Positions 21,962 to 31,734 of a DNA stretch of 64,000 nucleotides are shown piece by piece. Made by a program: the position numbers and the translations under genes. The notes below the pieces were generated by a model, which made no database searches, was not told where the DNA came from, and worked only from the letters and a program-made list of their open reading frames with translations. The first letter of the stretch is position 1. Each line of letters opens with the position of its first letter. The DNA is from Nothophaeocryptopus gaeumannii (taxonomy: Eukaryota; Ascomycota; Dothideomycetes; Mycosphaerellales; Mycosphaerellaceae): the NCBI GenBank assembly GCA_031771865.1, contig JASISA010000026.1:124001-188000 (forward strand). The letters run 5' to 3'.

Positions 21962-22848
21962 GTTAATTCAGCCCTAGCAATATTGTCGCACGACCGCTCG
22001 TGCAGCTTACCGGCGAAAACGATGTTGCGCAACACCTCCTGAGGCTCGCCTAGATTACTCATGGTCTGTTGCTTAGGCGATCTTGCAGCCATCGTTTCGG
22101 TCGAGAGATACACATTCCATGCCCTATTGATCCTTTTGCAGAGACTGTGGCGATAGGGTTGCGGAAGACTTTGGCCGATCGTCCCGTCAAGCCGCGCGGC
22201 TTTTGATTGGACATTTCTCTTCTTTGATGGGTCAACTCGATCAAATTTTGATGGGGCAGAGACTTCACTCACCTCTTGGTTCAATAAGCACGGCTGCCAA
22301 ATTTTCACATGCTCATGCAAAACACATTTCCTGGAGGTCTCGGAATCCGAAACCGCTAACTTTGCTGACATTGTCTGCATTGTTGGAAGCAAGAGCTGCT
22401 CGGCCATACGAAGCTGCCTCGCCAGGCTCGTCAGCTTCAAGTTTGAGTACTTTATCGGACGGGGTCTATCTCCGGGAATGAAATCTGGATGCATGCCGAA
22501 TCTGAAAGCGTAGCGACCTTCGCTCAACATAGTTCTGGTTTCCTCGTGACTCTTTGTCAACGGTATCGGAACTTGTGATACGCCAGCCATCTCCTCTCAA
22601 CCCCGGCATCTCATCCTTGTCAGGAGGCCGACATGGCGATATCCGCCCACAAAGCGGAGACCTCTCGCATCTCCTCCACTGATCTTGTACAACTAGCCGC
22701 GCACGCACCTCGTGTCGCATATTTTCGAAAAGAAGAACGATGCTCTGAGTCGTCACATTTGCTTCGTACGGCATAGTCTTTTCCGATCGAAGGCACCTGA
22801 CACCAACCTTGAGGCCCTCCTCCCTGTTCTGACCCCCTTTGCACCAGC
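21962..22848. other. Intergenic region between permease and hydrolase
   Basis: Contains a 210-codon ATG frame on the minus strand (21958-22590) and a 102-codon frame (22466-22774). Neither shows a recognisable domain, and the former overlaps the permease start codon. I treat the region as promoter space for two divergent genes, with low certainty. Confidence 0.35.
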
Positions 22849-24031
22849 ATGAACCAATGGCAGCAGCCCGTCACATTCGCTAACGATGGCACCTCACCTC
22901 CTCAGCAGCAGCATTCGCCGCCAGCGCTTCCCATCTATCAGCCGATTCATCCTAGCCTAAAGTCGCTCTTGGATCCGGAGTATGTGGCTTTCCATGACAG
23001 CTATATGCAATATGTGATTCCGGATGATCAGAAGATATGGGATGGATCAGCCAGAACGCAACCTTCACTTCCATCTGGTGGTTCAATGCCGCTGCAGGTC
23101 GGCCTCATTCGAGATATGCAGCTGGAGAACTGTCAACTCCGGATCTTCGTTCCGGAGTCCTCTCAGCATGTTGCCAAGTATCCAGTGTTACTATGGTTCC
23201 ATGGAGGAGGTTGGGCGATTGGTGGCATTGAGAGCGAGAACGACTTCTGCACTTACGTCTGCCAGACGTCGCAATGCATCGTCATCACAGTTGGGTACAG
23301 GCTTGCTCCTGAACATCCATACCCGGCTGCTGCGGAAGATGCTATCGAGGCATTGCAATGGGTGATCAAGGAAGCGCCGAAGTATTACAATGTTGATGTG
23401 GCGAGGGTGGCAGTGGGAGGGACTTCAGCGTAAGTGGCCATGATATACTACACGGTAAATCGAGCTCCGCTGAGGTATATCTCAGTGGCGGCAATCTCGC
23501 GGCAGTCCTTACTATTGAGTCGGCATGTCTTTTCACGAACTTTAAGCCTGTTCTGTTACTGCTTATTGTGCCAGTCATCGACAACACTGCTACTCCGGGC
23601 AATGGATGGTACAATCTCAACGCACCTTGGCTTACGCCCGCTCGCATGATGTGATATCGGGCATGATGTGGTATCGGAGGATGTACCTTCCACAAGGGCA
23701 CGGACGAGACGCCAACTATGGGCGTGAGGACTGGCAGATTTCACCAAACCTTGCTCAAAGCAAACTCCTTGCCAAGGCTCCGCCGACTTGGATAGCGGTG
23801 GCGCAGCACGACCTGCTCGCAACGGAAGCGCTGGCATTTTCGAGTCAATTGCGGACAAGCGGAGTACAAGTCAATGTCAAGGTGTACGAAGGATCAACGC
23901 ATTCAATTCTGGCTCTGAATGGCGTACTCTCGAAAGGCCGAGAGCTGATGCTGGATGCGGCTCAGGCTCTGAATGGGGCTTTCTGGCCTATTCGATTGAA
24001 TCCGCTCATGGGCTGGACGCTGTGTGCCTAG
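22849..24031 (+). pseudogene. Alpha/beta hydrolase (arylacetamide deacetylase/HSL type), frameshifted
   Basis: Esterase of the HSL/arylacetamide deacetylase group. Exon 1 (22849-23429) contains the oxyanion motif LLWFHGGGWAIGG and YRLAPEHPYPAA. The intron is 23430-23485 (GTAAGT...CTCAG). Exon 2 starts by completing the nucleophile elbow GGTSAGGN. The frame then meets TGA at 23652-23654, because a 17-bp unit is present twice (23644-23660 and 23661-23677). The remaining domain is intact in a shifted frame to 24031. It includes the catalytic Asp region WIAVAQHDLLATEALAF and the catalytic His in YEGSTHSILAL. Without the extra 17 bp the frame would run through. As it stands the product would lack the Asp and His. 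An assembly error or strain-specific allele cannot be excluded. No intron of normal size skips the duplication. Confidence 0.78.
23644..23677 (+). repeat. 17-bp imperfect tandem duplication inside hydrolase gene
   Basis: Two adjacent 17-mers, GCATGATGTGATATCGG and GCATGATGTGGTATCGG, differ at one base. Seventeen is not a multiple of three, so the second copy shifts the hydrolase frame and exposes the TGA. Confidence 0.95.
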
Positions 24032-24183
24032 TAGGTCAATGGGATGGAAGTGCTCGTATTTGCAGTTCAGACTGATGGTGCAGAGAAGTGACGGCCGTAG
24101 CGAAGATACCCATGTTACTATGTAACTTTCACATGCCAAGCTCAATTATTTATGCCCAATCTTGCATATACGGACCTGAGAAT

Positions 24184-24669
24184 CTAAAGAATCACCACAT
24201 CCTCATCATTCTCACCGGAAGCCGGACAAGCGTCCCCAAGCCACTGCCCCAAAGCCGCCAAATCCACCCACTTCTCCGCAGAGCCCAAATCCTGACTAAC
24301 TGGTACCATTCCCGGCACATTGATCTTCAACTTCGCATTCTTCGCCTCGAGATCCAAGTTCTTCATGATCAAAGCTCAATACTCAGACGAGATGCTGCCG
24401 AGCCATTTGGCCAGCTTCAAACCTTCTGGGATGACGAAGATGCGGCCGCCGGTGCTGCCGCTGTGATACCACTTCGCATAGCGCTGGTAGGAGTTTTGGA
24501 CAAGTCGCATTCGACAGGGTTTGTAGTCGCGGCCGACGATGATGCGCTTCGGGGCGGGCTTGACTATGAGGTCGAGGACGATGTCCTTGATCTCCTGGGG
24601 AAGGGACTGGAGGCCGTCGTCGAAGGTCTGTGATTCTGGGCCGATGGCGGACGTATTGAATTGTCTCAA
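24184..24669 (-). pseudogene. LPQEL-type short protein, family B copy 1, nonsense mutation
   Basis: Member of the short F-box-like family B, also found at 33.2, 34.2, 59.3 and 60.3 kb. The readable part begins near 24640 with LQSLPQEIKDIVLDLIV, then GRDYKPCRMRLVQNSYQRYA and LAKWLGSISSEY. An in-frame TGA follows at 24376-24378, and the same frame continues with ALIMKNLDLEAKN to the end at 24184. In the paralogues this position reads EHR, so the TGA most simply replaces CGA (Arg), a single C-to-T change. No in-frame ATG precedes the LPQE motif, only TTG, which again suggests decay or a missed first exon. Stop readthrough or an undetected splice are less likely. Confidence 0.65.
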
Positions 24670-25554
24670 GAGGAGTGTGATGTTGCACGGATTTGCGCAC
24701 CTTTGCAGATTCTCGCAGGGTGTTCGCAGGTGAGTGGCAAGATTGCTATCGAGCTAGATGTTGGACTGCAGGTGTGGATTGGTGGAGGGGGGGTAGTTCT
24801 AGGATGGGGAGATGGTTTGAGCTTGAGAAGTGTCGGCGACCCCGTGAAGACGACACACCATACCTTCCAGGCTCGTGGGACAATGACATTCACTCTGGCA
24901 GTGAACAGGCGTCAGTACTGCGGCATGCAGAGATGTATGTCTTGTTCGCAGGGTGCCAGCGTGTTTCCCTCGATATCTTTCTCATGGAGTGTCGACGGTT
25001 CCGTGTTCATGAGGGTGGTCTTGTTCTTGACTGCTGGCATCGACATATTCACTTGCGTCTTGGTTGAGGTAACGTCCATGGACTTTGTCGACGCCATGGT
25101 GATGTGCGTGAGTCTGCACCTTTGTCTTGTCGATGTTGAGAAATTGGATTCGAAGTCAAGGCAGTCACAGCAAAGCCGTTGCCAAGCTTTTGTCACATGC
25201 GCGCGGCATGGCCAAACCTCAAAATCCGCTCGCACACAAGCGAGCGTATTCCATACATATTCCTATTCCTATCGCTGCTCCGCCGCCAAAGAATCGAGCA
25301 AAGTGGTATATGCGCTAATAATCGAACCCAGTCCCGAAGCCAAAAGCCATCTGAGCCAAACCCCTCAGTGGTATCCCAAAACGACCGATCCTTGTTCCCA
25401 CGTTCTCACAAAAAACAAACCGCCAGCGCCATGCTAAGTTGCAAATGAGCCTCCAAAGCCAAGTCCCGCCAGCATAACACCAGTAGCAACACTTTTTGCC
25501 TTTCGCAGGCTATCATAATGCTCCTCGTCCCCCTCTATCCCAAACATCTTGTTC
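24670..25554. other. Intergenic region downstream of KCS1
   Basis: A TTG-started 258-codon frame on the plus strand (24661-25437) and an ATG-started 61-codon frame on the minus strand (about 25098 down to 24912) have no recognised motif. Probably KCS1 3' flank. Nothing else seen. Confidence 0.35.
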
Positions 25555-28500
25555 TTACACGCTAACATCGCCCGGATCATCCTCCATAACAGCCTCGCTC
25601 CAACTCTTCGAAGCAGTGCCACCACTGACGCCCCGCTGGTCAATCGCCATACCTTCTCCTTCGCCTCTTTCAACATAGCGCTGGTAGTGCAGATCCTGAT
25701 AGATGCCCTGGAAGTAGAGACGCAAACTTCTCAGACCGCGAAGATAGCCTCGGTCGATTTGGTCTGGGCGTTGAGGTGGGCAAGGCTTGTTCGACAAGAC
25801 GTTCGGCATACTCTCTGCAGTGACGCAGTTGGCAAAGTCGACAATCTTGAGCTTGATGGATTGATACTGCTCGTGCGCCTCCCTGTTAGGATCGTCGTTC
25901 CGTATAGAGGGCTTCGGATCCCTGCCCTTGCCATTGGTGTCTGCATCGCCGCGGTCGTATATGACAAGCAAGCTGCTTGCGTATAGTCGGTAGCCTGGAA
26001 GTTTTCGAATGATGGCTTCCAAGGCGGTAATCTTCTCCAAGACGGTGGGGATATGCTTCAATGCTTGTGCATGGCCAATGCCGTCGAAAAAGAATTGATT
26101 CAAGGCGTCGCGAAACTGGTCTCCAGCTTTCAAGTCACGACCGAAGTACTTGTCTTGAAATCTGTACTTCTGCTGGGTGACGTCGTAGACTTGCATGCCG
26201 CAGACACGTACGCCCAGTTCTCGAGATGTCGTTGTTTTGCATTTCGCACGTTGAGACTGCTGCTTCTTCTGGGTTGCTTCAACGCCATATTGCCGTGTGC
26301 CCATCTTCAAGTCAAGCACGCAGGGTTTCTGCATCCCAGCTGTGAGGTCCTCAAGGAGCAAGAAGTGTTCGACACGCTCGCCTATCTCGACAAGCGAAGT
26401 CTCCGGATTCCGCGGTTCCGGGATTGCAAAGTCAATGGCCGGGCCAAGAGCAGGTGTGACCGATTGTTGATGATCTGCTACGTTGATCTCAGGCGGAGAT
26501 ACAGCATATTTTGCTGCCATATTTGGGTCGTGCTTGGATGGCAAAGACTTCTTGAGGTCGTCCATTGCAAAGACATCTTCTCCCTCCGCCGGGTAAGAGT
26601 CGTCCTCATGGAACTCAAGATCGCCACGAGCGCCGTCAATCTCAGTAGGCTTCCTCATAAGACCACCTCCAGAATGCCGCCGTCGGTGAGCTCGGCTGCC
26701 ACTGTCAGTCGTAGCGAGATTCAGCTCTTTGGCTTCCGCACTTTTGCTCATTGCTTTACGTGACTCTCGCAAAACTTGCTCCAGATCTGAATTTGATCGG
26801 TCCTGTGGACGAAGGTGTCCCCTCTTCAGGGGACTTTTGGTCCATGGCTGTACCGTCTCGGGAACTGCACTTTGATCCAAGGTCTGCATGGGAGCGACGC
26901 TTGCTAACTTCGGCTGATCCGGCGGGGCGAGGTCGTGTTGGATGTCGGTGGGGATTTTCCGAAGTGAACGGGCTGGACGGGTACGCTCGCCGCGCCGGCG
27001 AGTGTAGATCGGAGTTTCGTCTTCGAAGACGGCGCGGAACACCTTGTCCCTCAGAGGTTGATTAACAGACGTGAAACCCCAGCTGGCTGCTGGCTTGAGC
27101 GATGGACGATGAAGCTCGCCCTCCGCAGACAGATTCTGATAGCTGCTGTTCGGAGACGTCGTCACCCTATGCAGGTCGGAATTGCTCTTGCGGCCCAGTC
27201 GAGAGTAGAAGTGGTCGGGGATGAGGTGTCGGTTATTCGCGAGAGTGACCTGTGGTATACCGTTGGGAGCCTGGATGGATTTGCTGACAACGCGAGCCTC
27301 CTCGCTGACTTGACCTTCGACATTCCCATTTCTCTGGCTCTCCAGTCCGCCGATCTGAGACGGATTGTGCTCTTCACCGACAATCGTCTTACGTTGTCTG
27401 TGTGGTTTACGGTATGTCACATTGAGAACACCAATGTACCGAGGCATGAAGCCAAGCAACTCCGTGTGGTGCTTCTCCACCGTCTCGTAAAACATGTTTT
27501 CCTTGCTATTGAGCTGTTTACAGACGGCTCTTCGGGAGAATCTGTAGATGGATGTGTGCCCGCCAACTTGATGCTTGTATGGTTTGAGCTCGACAGCTCC
27601 TAGAGGGGCAGGAGAATGGCGCGTACGTTTCCGGTAAGGAGAGCTCCGGTCAACCTGCGGCCTGATACGAGGTGTCGCAGTGGGAGTGGTGTCTATATCT
27701 TCCTCATCTTCTCCTTCGGTGGAGACTGTAGACTCGTATCCGTATCCATCTGTCTCGTACTCAGAGTCGGAGGGACTTGCGTCCGGGGTTGGTAGCGGCT
27801 GTGGAAAAGTTTTGAAGTCGTTGGCTGATGTCGCACGGGACATGCCTTGCAAGTACTCCGGAGCACCTTCGCCTTGAAGAGATACTTGCACATCGTTCGC
27901 ACATGGTCGTTTCTTGTCATGTGTTTTGACATCGTCAGGCACACGCTCTGGGAGCTGGTCGCCGATCGGTGAGTCCCCAAGTGTGAGACCTTGATGAGGG
28001 TAGTACGTTGCAGAGGAGATATGTTCTCTGTCCGAGTCTTCTTCGTCCTGCCCAGATGCCACAGCCTTCTTCAGCTGTTCATGCATGCGTCGCTGCGACT
28101 CCTGGCCGTGGTGGACGGTCTTTGGATATGCTATCTTCTTGGACTCTCCGCGCACCAGGTCATGGTGGTTGCGTATCTCTTCTAGCAATCCAAGTGGAAG
28201 CCTCTGCGCCATGTACTCTCTAGACACAGTGACCTCATTCCCATCTTCAATGCCCTCCACATGTTCTGAGATCGTTTGCTTCCTGACTGAGTCATTGGTT
28301 TGCGCCTCCAAATCTTTCGATAGCTGCGATTTGGAAGGATCTTTGCTTCTGCTCGCCTTCTTGCGCTCGTTCTGCCGTCTCTCTTCTTGCTCATTCTCCT
28401 TGAATAATCCCATAAAATGGCTGGCTTTGCGGCTACGGGCATGGGCCATTGTCGGTTCAGGCTGAGGTAGTTGAGCATCGATGACCTTATCCACCTCGAT

Positions 28501-29382
28501 TTGCTGCACTCGGCTGGGCCTGCGCTGGGATTGAGCAATGGTCATGCCATCCATCTTCGCATTTCCGGCGCGCCATGACCGGTATTGCTGCCGCTCAGCG
28601 CTTTGAACAGGGTCGTCGAGGACGGGGCTTTGTACGCTTCCAGGTGTGGACGGCAAGGCCTCTTGCCTAAAGGGCGAGTCCTGTCGAATGTGATCGCTCG
28701 GGACTGTGGGTAGTTTATGCGTTACAGGTAGAGATTCCAGACTGTGGATATCGTAGAGTGATCGTCGGTGGTGTTGATATTGCGGTGGCAAGCTGTTTCT
28801 GCTAGGTCGAGGCCGGTGGTTAGGCGTTCGCTGTGGTGTATAGTGATTATAGAATGAAGCCGGCATATTGGAGGGGAGCCCAGCACCAAAATCCATAGAG
28901 CTGCGGCGCATGATGGAGGCAGCGGCCATTGCTTTTGAATCTCCCGAGTGGGTTATGGCTCCTTCCTCTTGCGGCACTCTACTGCCCTCCGCACCTGCCT
29001 TCACTGCAGCATTCGCTCTCTGCGGAGGTGGAGCTTTCGAGATCACGGGACTGGTAGGCGTGTAGTGGGTAGCGAATATAGAGTCCCGTTCGGAGAGCTG
29101 TGGGCTGACAGCATCGTGCACCTGCTGGATATAGGGCCCTGAGGTGCGGCGGCGCTGCTTGGTAGAAGAATGCCGGGCGGTGGTCGATGCACCGCTATGG
29201 AGTCTGGGAGGGCGTCGCACTGCTACGCGGTCTTGGTCTTGGAATTGCGCAGTATCGCGGCCTTCCGGAGTCGTGTCTCTGCCATTGTGGGAGTTGTGCG
29301 AAATCTGCTTGGATCTCAGCGGCACTCCTTCTTCTAGGTCCCTAACAGACGACTGATCTTGCACCCCAGAAGCCCCTGCCAT
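25555..29382 (-). CDS. KCS1: Inositol hexakisphosphate kinase (Kcs1-type)
   Basis: Converts InsP6 to the pyrophosphate InsP7, a signal in phosphate homeostasis, vacuole biology and stress. Intronless 1275-aa protein. The first 600 residues are a low-complexity, basic and Ser/Pro-rich regulatory tail with acidic patches (EGEDEEDIDTTPTA). The kinase part starts around VGGHTSIYRFSRRAVCKQLN and YETVEKHHTELLGFMPRYIG. A long insert precedes FLLLEDLTAGMQKPCVLDLK, which carries the IPK-family PxxxDxKxG motif (about residue 1020), then GVRVCGMQVYD. The C-terminal SLLVIYDRGD and KLKIVDFANC (the DFA metal site) complete the catalytic core. The start is the ATG at 29382. Length is in the range of ascomycete Kcs1 proteins. 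Confidence 0.95.
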   Translation of the reverse strand: MAGASGVQDQSSVRDLEEGVPLRSKQISHNSHNGRDTTPEGRDTAQFQDQDRVAVRRPPRLHSGASTTARHSSTKQRRRTSGPYIQQVHDAVSPQLSERDSIFATHYTPTSPVISKAPPPQRANAAVKAGAEGSRVPQEEGAITHSGDSKAMAAASIMRRSSMDFGAGLPSNMPASFYNHYTPQRTPNHRPRPSRNSLPPQYQHHRRSLYDIHSLESLPVTHKLPTVPSDHIRQDSPFRQEALPSTPGSVQSPVLDDPVQSAERQQYRSWRAGNAKMDGMTIAQSQRRPSRVQQIEVDKVIDAQLPQPEPTMAHARSRKASHFMGLFKENEQEERRQNERKKASRSKDPSKSQLSKDLEAQTNDSVRKQTISEHVEGIEDGNEVTVSREYMAQRLPLGLLEEIRNHHDLVRGESKKIAYPKTVHHGQESQRRMHEQLKKAVASGQDEEDSDREHISSATYYPHQGLTLGDSPIGDQLPERVPDDVKTHDKKRPCANDVQVSLQGEGAPEYLQGMSRATSANDFKTFPQPLPTPDASPSDSEYETDGYGYESTVSTEGEDEEDIDTTPTATPRIRPQVDRSSPYRKRTRHSPAPLGAVELKPYKHQVGGHTSIYRFSRRAVCKQLNSKENMFYETVEKHHTELLGFMPRYIGVLNVTYRKPHRQRKTIVGEEHNPSQIGGLESQRNGNVEGQVSEEARVVSKSIQAPNGIPQVTLANNRHLIPDHFYSRLGRKSNSDLHRVTTSPNSSYQNLSAEGELHRPSLKPAASWGFTSVNQPLRDKVFRAVFEDETPIYTRRRGERTRPARSLRKIPTDIQHDLAPPDQPKLASVAPMQTLDQSAVPETVQPWTKSPLKRGHLRPQDRSNSDLEQVLRESRKAMSKSAEAKELNLATTDSGSRAHRRRHSGGGLMRKPTEIDGARGDLEFHEDDSYPAEGEDVFAMDDLKKSLPSKHDPNMAAKYAVSPPEINVADHQQSVTPALGPAIDFAIPEPRNPETSLVEIGERVEHFLLLEDLTAGMQKPCVLDLKMGTRQYGVEATQKKQQSQRAKCKTTTSRELGVRVCGMQVYDVTQQKYRFQDKYFGRDLKAGDQFRDALNQFFFDGIGHAQALKHIPTVLEKITALEAIIRKLPGYRLYASSLLVIYDRGDADTNGKGRDPKPSIRNDDPNREAHEQYQSIKLKIVDFANCVTAESMPNVLSNKPCPPQRPDQIDRGYLRGLRSLRLYFQGIYQDLHYQRYVERGEGEGMAIDQRGVSGGTASKSWSEAVMEDDPGDVSV

Positions 29383-31734
29383 GCCCGGATTAAGGCTGAC
29401 ATTGAGACAATGTCCACGCCTGTGTCCAAATACACCAATTGCAGGGAAGTGGCCTACTCGCGGAACTCGGATGGTGGCTCATCGACTCGCCGCGTGCACC
29501 CGCGGAAGGGGGAAGGAGAGCGTTTCAGAGCTTGCAGATGTCGGGTAGAGAGGTACGTGGGCGATGCGTTGTGCGTGGATGGTGAGTAGAGAGGGCAACG
29601 TGCAGAGAGAAGATGCGCGATAGGGCGGAGACGCACGCACGGATGTCAAGCTGCCGACTCCCAGGACGTTTGATGACGCCGGTCCCTGCGTGCCTGCCAA
29701 CGCCATTGTTCAATCCGAGCACTTGGAATACGACTACTAGAATACGACCCATCTACCGCACCACTACCGTCCGGCACTCGAATCCATTGGACCGTTCCAC
29801 CACGTTTACCTATCTGCATTACCACGGAGCAGCCCTGCTCGGTTCATCCACGCCCACTCACCTGTGTCACTTTACTTCTTCAAACCGCGTGGGATAGTTC
29901 TAGTTCTCCTGCCGCCCTGCCAAACACCTCCAGTGCCACTATCTGCCCTCTCCCGGCACTCACTGCAATTCTGCAATTAATGAAACATCGCAAGCGCACC
30001 GACCTGCCTTCACCGTACCGTTCAATCCTTGCATCGAGCCGCTCGCAGCTCCGATACCAATCGATGGAGAACGTGTCGCCTTCCCCAGTGCTGTGGATTT
30101 TGGCGGAGCGATTAGACTGCAATGGCTCATGTCTCATGCCTTCCAATCGCCTCACCCGACCCATGCACAATCCGCAGCCTGCAGCATCAATCGCATCTCA
30201 TCAACTTCATCAGTGCCCGCTGACCGTATCTGGTAACCGCATCGCAAACCTACCAGCGCAGGAGCACCGACCTGCAAATCAGTGTCCAGTCTTTATGACA
30301 TAACAAGTGCGCCGACTCCAGGCCTATTCAAAAGGTTTGCCGGCTCAGATGGACACATTTGCCAGCAGGGCAGTGGCTCCTTCCTCCGCATCCAACAAAA
30401 AGAAACTTGCGGGCCGGTCAATCCGCGCATGGGAGACGAGCCGATATCGTTCAGCTTCATCATCACATCAAGTTTGGTCCTGTTTGGGCCTCCTTCACCG
30501 ACTCTCTGCTTTCTCCTTTTCTCTTCATCCACTTGACGCACACCGTGATACTGACTGCTCGTAATTTGGTCTGTGGACGACGAATCACGATTGCGCGGCA
30601 GTGCTGGATGCACCCCTGCCCGTTTCTGACGATGAGCATCTCGCAGGCTGTTTGTCGGAGATTCGCAGATCATCCGTCTTGCCTCCTGTTCCTGACAAGT
30701 CGCGATGGAGCCTCACGGATACCAACATCGACGACCCGGCATCATGTGTGCTGTCGAAGTCAAGCACGAACAACGTGCCCGACATGAATGGAAGCCAGTG
30801 AAGCCGCCCAACACCGGTAGGGCTGATTGGTTTCAGAACGTCATGACTCGTCAGGAGAAAATTGATGCCTGAGACGCACATGACTGAGATCGTAAATTTG
30901 AAGCCGTCCATCGCATCAGAGGCAGCGCAATATGGAATCTATCGACTCGTACGCCACACTCTCCGATCTCATTCCGGCATGTTCTCGCGATCAGGCCTTC
31001 GCTGCTGGTGTAACGTGCGTGACACTTACCGCTGAGACACAACAAGAACTGGGAAAGCTTCGACTGCGATACCACTCGGCGTCAGCGACCTACTTGTCAC
31101 GGTTCCGACGTGGCATGATGCCGAGCAGAATCGATGGATCATAGACATCAAGACTGCCTTGGCTGCGTACACTTTCATGGCAAAACGTATGCCGGGTGTA
31201 CAGCCTAAGCTCCAAGGTCCCAGACTGACAAGCCTGGGTTCAACACGCTCAGCCGCTTGCGGTCAATCTCTACTGACGAGTGCCCGATGCGGTTTCAGCG
31301 TGGCCTTGCCGTGACATCTCATCAGTATGTCCTCCTCTTCTGAGCACCAGATGCGCTCTCAGACGCGTGGCAGGTGTGCGCGAAGTAGAGAAGTGCTCGC
31401 GCCCTACTTGCGAGATCTTTGTTGGAAGCTGAGCTGCTCAGGGTGATTCTCGCAACATAGCAGCGTGCTCGACTTGCAAAGCATGATCCACTGGCCATTA
31501 GCGCTCATGGCCGTCTTCCAGGCGCCAACAATGAACATTGTGGTTTTACTGGCCAAGCTTCAAAGAACAACTCTTTGATCCATCCATCTATTTTATCCTT
31601 TGTGGCCAGAGAGCTGACCTTCGTAGGGCAGATGACAAAAGGAGCATACACCCGGCACTTCTCACAATGGCATTACCTTCGCGAGTCCTTCAAATCCGAC
31701 GCTGGTCGTACGGAATTCGAGTCCTACCACGGGA
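29383..31734. other. Large gene-poor region upstream of KCS1
   Basis: 2.35 kb between two divergent genes. Many short frames but none with a domain, a good start context and length together. It is the longest gap in the window and could hold a long KCS1 leader or a non-coding RNA, which sequence alone cannot show. Confidence 0.4.

Noticed and set aside
21958..22590. 210-codon ATG frame on the minus strand upstream of the NCS1 permease
   Set aside because: Overlaps the permease start, has no recognisable motif and lies in promoter position; kept only as a note.
25310..25340. GGTTCGATT on the minus strand as a tRNA T-arm
   Set aside because: The flanking bases do not pair into a T-stem or acceptor stem.
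24661..25437. 258-codon plus-strand frame
   Set aside because: Begins with TTG, overlaps an LPQEL pseudogene on the other strand and looks like low-information sequence.
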